From Cryphonectria parasitica EP155 (lineage: Eukaryota; Ascomycota; Sordariomycetes; Diaporthales; Cryphonectriaceae), in the NCBI RefSeq assembly GCF_011745365.1, contig NW_024468909.1:6572001-6636000 (forward strand): DNA of 64,000 nt. Direction: 5' to 3'. The stretch's first letter is position 1. Each line of letters opens with the position of its first letter. The position numbers and the translations under genes were made by a program. Shown here piece by piece: positions 49,601 through 58,337 of the stretch. A model generated the notes under the pieces. That model had not been told where the DNA came from. It saw only the letters and a program-made list of their open reading frames with translations, and ran no database searches.

Positions 49601-51006
49601 ATTGTCCATTCAAGTCACAACTAGTCAAGTTAGTCAGGCAGCCACTCAACCAGTCATCAGCATTGCGCCAGCGATACCGACCACCTTCGACCCAAGGGAT
49701 CACCAACCGCTCTCTCGCACCTTTGGATTGAGGCAGGACAGAACCATAAAAGCACGGTGATAAAAGGATACTGGAGGACACTCAAGTCTGGGACTATTTT
49801 GCGTGTGTCAAGAGAAATCCGAAGATATCAGAACAGCACGGTGTGGTCATTTTTGGGAAGTCACGAAAAAGTCAGCCTCAACCCAACTTTCCCGCGAGCC
49901 AGGAAGGAACCAGCCTCACCCGCATCACTTGACCCGCAAAACCATCCCCACGCATTCCTGACTGAGGCCACACAGCAAGACTGTTGCCTCGTCATCTTTC
50001 AACACCATTCTCATCTCCTGGAAAGAATTGGTCTGACAAGTTGGACATTAAACAGCCTCCATCTCGAAGGGGACCGTTTAGAACGCCCAACCACTTTTGA
50101 CGCCCTCCTTCACAGCGGACTGTCACCGCCGTCATCGAGGTCAGTACCTGACTTGCTCCTGCCACCCCCCTCTTTGGCTTTTCTTTTTCTTTGCTTTTCC
50201 TTCCACCAGGATTGATTTATATGTGTATGTGGGATTCTTTGAGGGTTGTAAAATTTGGCAATTGGAGGCTCAGGTATGGATGGCGTGCTACAATGAAGAA
50301 GGGGAAGGAGGGGCTTACAGCATTGTTGGTGAGGATGACTGGTCGGAAGCACTGGAGTCAAAAGAGAGTATGGGAGACGAGAGCATGACCTGGAAAGTTC
50401 CAGCTTGCTCCCACCAGCAGCTTGACCTACACTGCACTGGCATCACTTTTGTTCAGAGACATTCTTGACTGTTGTGTTGTCAATGCCAGGGGGGCTCCAC
50501 CTTCTCTCTGATTCTGGCCATAACCATCATCACCACCTTTCCCCTTCGAATCACGCTTCACATTCACAGCACCAACGACGCCACCTTGCAAGATCACAGC
50601 TGTCGTTATTCCTCCCCACCTCTCTCCTCTCATCACCTCCTCTGCTTCACGTTTATTGCCACTGCCTTCAACCCCACGTCGAATCCAACCCTGTTCTGAC
50701 AACGCCTGCAGGCATCTTTCCAAGATAAACCCGAGTAGCAGCTTCTCCCTCGCATCGAAACTGCCTTTCAGGTTTGTTGACTCTTTCTCTGCTACCCTTC
50801 TTTTTTTTTCCCCCCTTCCTCATCCCCACCATTATTATCCACAACATCATTATTCCAGCATAGTGATTTGGGAGCCTGGTGCTGCACTGTTATTATTACC
50901 TGACGCGCTCTGGTCAGCGCGAAACTGGCTTCGTGTCCAGCGACTCCCCCCACCATCACCTTCCCTCTTCCCCCAGAAACCACAAATCTGACGCGAGACA
51001 GTCACG
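43638..51006. other. 7.4-kb region without a recognisable gene; long pyrimidine-rich leader at its end
   Basis: The part 44000-45000 is AT-richer and almost frameless. The part 45700-47800 is GC-rich with overlapping frames (281 codons minus at 46472-47317, 214 codons plus at 46917-47561) that lack motifs and include a poly-Lys/poly-Phe made by a T run of about 19 near 47037-47056. The part 48700-51000 is strongly C/T-rich on the plus strand, with a GT-repeat at about 49230-49277 and a possible 5'UTR intron (GTCAGT at 50140 to CACCAG at 50210). It could be a very long leader for the DUF1996 gene, a separate non-coding RNA, or hold an unrecognised spliced gene. Confidence 0.4.
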
Positions 51007-52821
51007 ATGCGCTTCGCCAAGCCCGTCGCCGCTTCCCTGGCCCTGCTGGCCGCCCCTGCCTCCGCCTTCTGGCGCATGGAGTGTCGTGGTGTGCTCGGTC
51101 AGGCCCGCCTTGACCCTCTGATGGACTATGGCACCGTTGGTCAGCACGTCCACGAGATCTTCGGCGGCCAAGGTAAGTTTCCCCCCTCCCTCCTTGACCT
51201 CCCCCATACCGGGCACCGACTGAGCCTTTCCCCCCCCTTACAGCTTTCAGCGAGGTCGCCGACTACGACTCTCTGGTTGCTTCCAACTGCACCTCGTGTG
51301 CCGTCACTGCCGACAAGTCTGGCTACTGGACCCCCAACCCCTACTTCCAGGACAACACCACTGGAGAGTTCGAGGCCGTCGCTAATGTCGGCGGCATGCT
51401 CCCGTAAGTCGAATCCTTCCCAGAGTTTCTTGTCTCGCTGTCCCTCCTTGCGTCGGCTGTGCGGAAAGCCTGTCGTGAATGGACGCCATCACCCATGATT
51501 CCGCCTGCCGTTGTGCAGAAACGCTCAGAGCCGTCCTTCATCCTACCCCTTCACGCGTGACATGAGCATGGACTGTTGCTGACAACCTGCTGTAGCTACT
51601 ACTTCCTGAACGCGGCCCCCTCTGGCAACCAGACCATTTCAGCTTTCCCTCCCGGTTTCCGCATGATTGCTGGCGACAACACCCGCCGCAACTACACTGT
51701 CGGAAACTCCAGCTACGAGGAGCCTGACCCTCCCAAGTCCGACTGGGCTCTTTTGGGCCAGACCACCCAGACAGACCTCGCCCAGCGCGCCATTGGTTTC
51801 AATTGCCTCGATTACAGCAAGACCGCCGAGGGCTCCCTTTACCGTCATTTCATGCCCTCCAAGGACTATATCGACGCCTATTGCCCCGATGGCCTTCGTT
51901 TCGAGCTCATGTTCCCCTCGTGCTGGGATGGCGTCAACCTGGACTCCAGCGACCATAAGAGCCATGTCGCCTACCCCGACCTGGTCATCACTGGTGACTG
52001 CCCCGACACCCACCCCGTCCGTCTGCCGGGTCTCTTCTACGAGACCATCTGGGATATGGCGGCCTATGGAGACCGCGATGGCATCTTTGTCATCTCGAAC
52101 GGCGACCCTACCGGTGAGTACTTCCCAACTGCGTCATTGTGGGGGGTCAACCTGATCCGATACTAATCAGACACCAGGCTTTGGATACCACGGTGACTTC
52201 ATCATGGGCTGGGACCAGACCAACTTCACCCTGCAGGACGCCGTCGACACCTGCACCAACCTGGATGGCGAGATCGAGTCCTGTCCTTTGTTCAGCATCA
52301 TTTCTGAGGCGGAGCAGGGGGAGTGCACCTTGGACCTGCCCTCTGTGCTCGTCGAGGAAGATGTGAGCGGACCAGTGACCAGCCTTCCCGGCGACGTCGC
52401 CATCTACTGGGGTCCAGCTCCCGCCGGCGAGGCCACTTCCGACTCTGGAACCACCACGTCTGTCTCCATGCCGACCCTGTCCTACTCGGCTGGCTCGACC
52501 GCTTCAGTCAACGGCAGCGTCGTGCCTGGCAATATCTTCAAGATCACGCCTACCGCCACGGCCACGGAGGCGGCCATCACCCCCGCTGCTACGGTCACCG
52601 CGACCGCCGATGACAGCATGGTGACCATGGGCACTACCACCTACACCTACACTGGTGACTCGGGTGATGTGACCATCTCCGTGGTCGTCTTCGAGGAGGC
52701 GATCACCTGGACCACGGAGATGACGACGACGACCGTCACGGTCGAGCCTACGGCTGCGGCTCGACTCCGTCGTGACGCCCACGTCCACCAGCACCGTCAC
52801 CTGCACGGCCACAAGCACTGA
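51007..52821 (+). CDS. secreted DUF1996-domain protein with His-rich C-terminal tail
   Basis: Four exons, 51007-51172, 51244-51403, 51596-52113 and 52178-52821, with introns of 71, 192 and 64 nt, phases consistent, 495 aa. The signal peptide (MRFAKPVAASLALLAAPASA) is followed by FWRMECRGVLGQARLDPLMD, the start of the DUF1996 domain. The domain continues with HVHEIFGG, CTSC, YYFLNA, GFRMIAGD, HFMPSKDY, LMFPSCWDGVNLDSSDHKSHVAYP, GDCPDTHPVRLPGLFYETIWD and GYHGDFIMGWD. It ends around residue 345. A Thr/Ala-rich, probably O-glycosylated stalk follows, and then RLRR and a 15-residue tail with seven His. DUF1996 proteins are secreted or wall-associated and of unknown function. The tail, described under findings, suggests metal binding. 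The domain assignment rests on these motifs. Confidence 0.9.
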
Positions 52822-54091
52822 GTGCTTTCATCTCCCGGTCAAACTTTCGACCACACTGCGATCTTACTGCATCCTGCATAAGTAGAGCTGCTGGTTTGGA
52901 ATTACCGTGTACAAATCTGCCGTTGAGATGGGCCCCAATTTTTCACTTCTTTTTTTCTTTCTGTTTGGGTTTTTCTTTTCGACATTCGACTCTTTCTCTT
53001 GTGCCATTGATGCAGCTCTTGGCCAGTTAGGCTAGGTGGGCTCGGGGGCATACTGCTAGGAATCGATAGCAAATTTTTGTTGTGTAGGGCAGGACATACC
53101 AAAGCAAAGAAAAAAAGCTTCTTTACACCAAATAAGGGCCGGGTGCAGTCAGTCCTGTCGGGGAGTAGTATTGATTGCGAAACCATTCTGGCAGGATGAA
53201 CGATGACTGCAAATCAAGAGGACAAAAGGAGTCTGGATCTTCTTCCCACGGCGTTCTGCGAGGAAGAGCATCAGCATGGAGATGGTCCTTCCCACATGGT
53301 CGGGTAGTATTCGCACGGGCTCACGAGATACCTCTTGATACCTTTGATTCATCTGAATCAAATACATCTGCATTTCAAAAACTTTTGAGTTGTTCTTCTC
53401 TTCCCTTTCTGTGACCAGTGCATTTATTGGGCGGTTTTCGAATGACAGCCAGGATACGGCAGGTTTATAAGTGGCGGGCCACCCTGAGGTCCTCCCCTAC
53501 TGGTCTACTTCAGAGCAACGAGGAAGAGAAACACGCTCGAGGAGTAACAAACAAACGCGGCCTGGCCACCTGGCCAACAACAAGCCAAGTGGCGACTGCG
53601 AGTGTGGGCTCTGGAAAATTGATGTGTGGAGGCGGGTGTCTCGGAGCCAGGAACGTAGTCACCACCAGCAACAGCATTCCAGTCCCCGGGGAGAGTAGCA
53701 GAACATGGATTAGGACAAATACCACAGGGAAATTGCACGCGTGCGCATGCTCTCACACATACACGACCTCTCACTCTCTTCTCCCTTCTTTGGACAATCC
53801 GTGTTTTTCTTGTCCTAATCCAAGACTTTCGTGTCTCGAGGGGCATCCGACAAATGGCGACTTGATACTCCAAGTATACAGACAGTATTTGCACTTTTGA
53901 CATATATCTTGACAGAATTCTTGTTGAGCTTCCAACAGGGCCCAGACATCTTGACTGCATCGATGGACTTCTTCTCTTGACCCGGCCTGCCTCCCTACAA
54001 AGACGCGTTTCGAGGAGGGCCATAAAGAGGAGAGAGGGAGAGGAAAGGAAAGAACAAAGAGACAGACGCGACACGTAACGCGACGAGAACG
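52822..54091. other. intergenic and leader of the 1273-aa gene
   Basis: No gene seen. It holds the DUF1996 3'UTR, then unremarkable DNA, then the likely leader of the next gene. A 160-codon frame at 53418-53900 has no motif. Confidence 0.45.
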
Positions 54092-57000
54092 ATGCCTCTC
54101 ACCAGCACCAGCACCAGCAGCAGCAGCAGGACAACCTTGGGATCCCTCTCCCTCGCGTCTATCACGCGCAGGATGCAGGTGACAGCATCCAACGTGCCTC
54201 TGTGGGCTCTCATCTGCGTGGTCATCGGCGGGACGGTGATTGTGGTGACCAGCATCGCCTTCACACTCCTCTTCCTGTCGAGATCGCGGCGCCGGAGGAG
54301 GAGGGGATTAAAAAAAAGGACGATTGTGATTGACGGGCGGGAGGTGAGCGTGTACCGCGGCAGCGACGGGAGCTGTGGGGAAGAAGATGACCATGGCCAC
54401 CGCCATCACGACGGCGGCGGCGGCGACGACCCCTGGGGCGAGGAGGATGGGGTCGAAGGTGGGAGAGGATCAAACGGGCCGAGGAAGCTGAGAAAGCGCA
54501 ACAGGGGACCAGAGATGTCCCTAGCTAGCAGCGAGTTTGTGTCGGACGGGGGGACGGGGCTGGGGAGCCTGTCACCTGTGAGCACGATGACGTGGGGGAT
54601 GAGGAGGAAGAGGAGGAGGGACAAGAAGAAGGCTGGGTCGAGGACGAGCCTCCCGCCTGTTTTGCCACTGCTATTTGGCGGGCAGAGGCTCAGCTCGGGC
54701 CTGTTCTCGGTGGGCAGCGGGCGGAGCGCAAGCCAGAGGAGCAAGGAGACGATGAGCGGGGCTGGACAGGGCGCAGTGGCGTCGTCGTCGTCGTCGCGGC
54801 CTGGACAACATCGTCGCCACACGTCCAATGCCTGGGTCGATGAGGACAGCATCCACGGCCCGCCGATGAACGTCTCGCCTGGTAAGCGCAAGAGTAAAGC
54901 CAGCCTTCGTCGCGGAGCCAGCGGTGATGGTGGAGGGCGCGGCAAGGGGCGGCGGTCGTGGCGGCGTAGCTTTCGCGAGAGCTGGCCGCTGAAGACCATC
55001 TCTCCCACGCTGCCCAAGCTTGCCTACTTCAGCAGCAGTCCCAAGATGATGGAACAGGGCGGCCAAGCTCAGCACTACCACTTCGACACTGTCCAGACAA
55101 CGACCATGGATCCTCACCAACAACAACAGCAGCAGCCACCTCGCCCCATGGTGCACGACAACGTGGCCATGTCCCGCTTCCAGAACCACCTGGCCTCTCT
55201 CCACATCCCCAAGCTGACGATCCCCGAGAGCGTGGCCGAGCAGGACACAGAGGCACAGCCTTCGCCGCCGCGCCAGCTGCCCAAGCCGCCCAGACAGGCG
55301 CTGCTAGCCGCCAGCGCAGAAGTAGCAGGCAGCGTGCTGCACCACGAAAGGTCCAACAGCAGCAACAACTGGACCGGGTGGCCCAAGACGACGAGCTTTG
55401 CGCCCAGGGACAGAGGGCTGAGCTACTACGTGTATGAAGACTCGGAGCGGCCCGTGACGAGCGGATCCACGCGCGTGCCGTCATCAGTCGCAGGGACGAC
55501 GACAGCGAAGAGGAGCAGGGACCCTTCGTCGGACTCGACACTGACGGAGATTTTGAGAGGCACGGAGAGAAGGCTGCAGAGAGGGGGGCTGTCGAAGCAC
55601 GGTCAGAGCAGTGCCAGCAGCAGCCCTTCAAAAAGGTCACTGGCTCCCAGCGCCATGGAAAGACATTGCCCGCCTTCGCTGCGCGTCGACACGGGCGCTG
55701 GGTCCTGCACGACCCTTCTGGGCGGCGGCACCACCACCACCGCCAGCGACTCCTCGTGGACGCCGAGCCCGCCACGGATAGGCAGGCACCGCCGTGACGA
55801 CTCCCAGAACTCAGCAGCGTCGGACGCCGACAGCCTGCTCCAGCCTGGCGACGGGCCGAGCCCTGGGCTGGGCCACTACCACGCCCTCACCAGCCCGGAG
55901 AGGGGAGGAGGAGGAGGAGGAGGAGGAGGAGGAGGAGGAGGAGGAGGAGGAGGAGGAGGAGGAGGAGGAGGAGGGGCCAGGCCGAGCCCGCTGCAGAAGC
56001 AGCTGGTGGCGAGGCGTGGACAAGACTCGGAGGACGCAGACTCGATGACGAGCAGCATCGCGTCGGACGAGCCTGGAGACAGATCGCTCTCGACCATCGA
56101 CAGCGTGGACGAGACGGCCGACGAGACGAGGATCACGGCGCCTGGGAGCAGCATCCCTGCCGACATGAACAAGATTGCTGGGTTCGCGTCTGGGCCCCTG
56201 ATGACGGCGCCTACTGGAGATGACCCGTTTGTTGTCGTGTCGCTGCGGGACGACAATAGCAGCCCTTATGTGGCGCCCCTCCGCCCCATGAGCAATAGGA
56301 GTAGTCGTGTGGAGGGGACGACGACGACGACGACGGCGACAACAACGTCAACGCCACACGCGTTCAACGATGCGCCTCGCCTGTTGCATGGTGGTGGGTT
56401 GCCCCCTTACCACAACAACAGGAGTGAGGTGACGATGCGGTCGGAGAGCCCGCTGTCTATCATCTCGGGCAACTCGAGGGCGTCGCCTGAGCCGCGACCT
56501 ACTGCTGCTGCTGCTGCTGCGCGTAGGGCTTCGCCTGACCGTCGGGGTGCGCAGGGTTCTCAGCAGCAGACGACGCCTCAGTCCCAGCGTGGTGGCAACG
56601 GGCTTGCGATGGTGTATCCTGCGGCACCGACATCAGCGGTCAGCTCCACTGCGAATCTTCACAGGCGGAACCTGTCGACGGTGCATGATGAGGAGGAGGA
56701 GGAGGAGGAGGAGGAGGAGGAGGAGGAGGATGATGATGGGCGGGGCGTGGAAGAAGAGGAGGGAGATGAGGGGATGGAGGGGATGGAGGAGAACGAAAGA
56801 GGAGAGGAAGAAGAAATCCAGACACCTGCCTTTGGCATAAGAGACAAGAAGACCAGCTCCCAGCCCAAACGGCTCAGCCAGCTCAGAGCCCAGGCCAGCT
56901 CGCCCACCCTCGGCCGCGCCAGAGACCACACGCCCGACTTCCCGCCTCCGAGCCCAGCCATCTCGCGAGGGACCGTCATCGCACGCCTCGCCAAGGCCTT

Positions 57001-57913
57001 TGACGCCCGTGCCGCTGCTGCCAGCCCTCCTGTAGATAGTAGCAGCCGAAGTAGGGGCAACGGTGCTGACGGCCTTCTTGACTCTCGCGCGTCTGGCAGG
57101 AACACTGGCACTACCGCCTCTACATCGACGACAAAGGCTACACGAAGCTATCGCCGTGCGGCTGGCGAGGTGCGCAAGATCTCGGACTCATCTGGGTCGC
57201 ACTACTCGGCTGACTGGGAGAGGAGGGACAAGGACCATGCCCTGAGCGAGTTGAACCTGTTGATGGGTGGTGGCGGTGAAGTCTTCCAGCAGCAGCAGCA
57301 ACAACAACAAGAACAAGAGCAAAAGAAGCAGAAGCACCAGAAGAAAGCAGCGCGGCCCAACAACAGCACGGTGCGCCTCGTGCCGCCCGAGGACTACCGC
57401 ATCCAGGCCCAGCAGCCCGTGTCGTCGACCGTGGCCCAGCTGCGCAGGATGAACAGCCAGATCAGCGCCTACAGCAACGCCGCCAGCGGGTACTCGGACG
57501 CGTCGTCCGGCGTGAGCCCCGTGCTGCCGACGCTGCGGGAGGAGGAGACGGGCCGGTTCGTGAGCCCGCCTGGGAAGAGGGAGGCGAGGAGGAATTACCT
57601 TGGGCTGGGGCAAAACACGTCGGAGGGTACAGTTGCTGGTGGTGGTGGTGGTGGTGGCGGGAGTGGGAGTAGTAGTGAGAGGAGACGTCATGGTGTTCAC
57701 AATGACAAGGAGAATGAGAGGGTTGGATGGGTCGAGCCTGAGGAAGAGGAGAAGGGGGGCGCCGAGGAGAGGATGGCTGTCACCCCGAGGGCGACAAGAC
57801 GCCTCAAGGTTGGAGAGAACAGTCCTGAGCGGAGGAGCGAGGAGAGTCTGGGGCTTTATGATGCTGAAGGGTTCTGGATCTCCCCTGAGAGGAGGTCGAA
57901 GCGAAGGGCTTGA
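54092..57913 (+). CDS. large single-TM protein with long disordered, repeat-rich cytosolic tail
   Basis: Single-exon frame of 1273 aa. A short Ser/Thr-rich N-terminus of about 34 residues precedes one TM helix (about 35-60: LWALICVVIGGTVIVVTSIAFTLLFL). The stop-transfer signal RSRRRRRRGLKKR follows, so the remaining 1200 residues should be cytosolic. That tail is almost wholly low-complexity (Ser, Pro, Arg, Gly). It has a poly-Gly run of about 28 residues (GGA repeat, about 55908-55976), a poly-Glu run (GAG repeat, about 56690-56728) and a poly-Gln run near 57288-57310. Short conserved-looking islands include DGREVSVYRG near the membrane and the C-terminal GLYDAEGFWISPERRSKRRA. No family is recognised. 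The islands and intact frame argue for a real gene, perhaps a plasma-membrane or cell-end scaffold. Repeat lengths are likely polymorphic. Confidence 0.8.
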   Translation: MPLTSTSTSSSSRTTLGSLSLASITRRMQVTASNVPLWALICVVIGGTVIVVTSIAFTLLFLSRSRRRRRRGLKKRTIVIDGREVSVYRGSDGSCGEEDDHGHRHHDGGGGDDPWGEEDGVEGGRGSNGPRKLRKRNRGPEMSLASSEFVSDGGTGLGSLSPVSTMTWGMRRKRRRDKKKAGSRTSLPPVLPLLFGGQRLSSGLFSVGSGRSASQRSKETMSGAGQGAVASSSSSRPGQHRRHTSNAWVDEDSIHGPPMNVSPGKRKSKASLRRGASGDGGGRGKGRRSWRRSFRESWPLKTISPTLPKLAYFSSSPKMMEQGGQAQHYHFDTVQTTTMDPHQQQQQQPPRPMVHDNVAMSRFQNHLASLHIPKLTIPESVAEQDTEAQPSPPRQLPKPPRQALLAASAEVAGSVLHHERSNSSNNWTGWPKTTSFAPRDRGLSYYVYEDSERPVTSGSTRVPSSVAGTTTAKRSRDPSSDSTLTEILRGTERRLQRGGLSKHGQSSASSSPSKRSLAPSAMERHCPPSLRVDTGAGSCTTLLGGGTTTTASDSSWTPSPPRIGRHRRDDSQNSAASDADSLLQPGDGPSPGLGHYHALTSPERGGGGGGGGGGGGGGGGGGGGGGGGARPSPLQKQLVARRGQDSEDADSMTSSIASDEPGDRSLSTIDSVDETADETRITAPGSSIPADMNKIAGFASGPLMTAPTGDDPFVVVSLRDDNSSPYVAPLRPMSNRSSRVEGTTTTTTATTTSTPHAFNDAPRLLHGGGLPPYHNNRSEVTMRSESPLSIISGNSRASPEPRPTAAAAAARRASPDRRGAQGSQQQTTPQSQRGGNGLAMVYPAAPTSAVSSTANLHRRNLSTVHDEEEEEEEEEEEEEDDDGRGVEEEEGDEGMEGMEENERGEEEEIQTPAFGIRDKKTSSQPKRLSQLRAQASSPTLGRARDHTPDFPPPSPAISRGTVIARLAKAFDARAAAASPPVDSSSRSRGNGADGLLDSRASGRNTGTTASTSTTKATRSYRRAAGEVRKISDSSGSHYSADWERRDKDHALSELNLLMGGGGEVFQQQQQQQQEQEQKKQKHQKKAARPNNSTVRLVPPEDYRIQAQQPVSSTVAQLRRMNSQISAYSNAASGYSDASSGVSPVLPTLREEETGRFVSPPGKREARRNYLGLGQNTSEGTVAGGGGGGGGSGSSSERRRHGVHNDKENERVGWVEPEEEEKGGAEERMAVTPRATRRLKVGENSPERRSEESLGLYDAEGFWISPERRSKRRA

Positions 57914-58337
57914 ACGGCGTTTGGGGGAACACTTGCTTGTCCATGTCCCCTTAGCAACTAACTTGCCTTGATATAATTGTCTTGCTCTCTTATATGCTTA
58001 CTCAAGTATGTATCATTAGCTGTATATCCACGTTACTATGTATATTCAAGAAACCCCAAAAAGAACAGAATGGAGAGCCACGCTATAGCATTCCGAACGC
58101 CGACTCGCGAACCTCATAATCAACAAACATATAAATCAGCACTCCACCGGTTAGCTTGAAGGGTGTCGATGGCTGCCTGTGTTATGAGGAAAAGGTTATA
58201 GGATGCACCAGACTAGTCAGAGTATCAGCCAGCCCGCAGTCTTCGGTAAGAGGATTCCGATAGACTTAATACACATTCATTAACCTAAGCAAGAGAAGAG
58301 AGTCTCCACCACTGGTTCCCCGAATGTTGTAAGACTA
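57914..58337. other. intergenic between convergent genes
   Basis: This spacer holds the 3' ends of the 1273-aa gene (plus) and the HET gene (minus). Nothing else was seen. Confidence 0.5.

Noticed and set aside
53418..53900. 160-codon plus frame upstream of the 1273-aa gene
   Set aside because: No motif; it overlaps a 189-codon minus frame and probably lies in intergenic or leader DNA.
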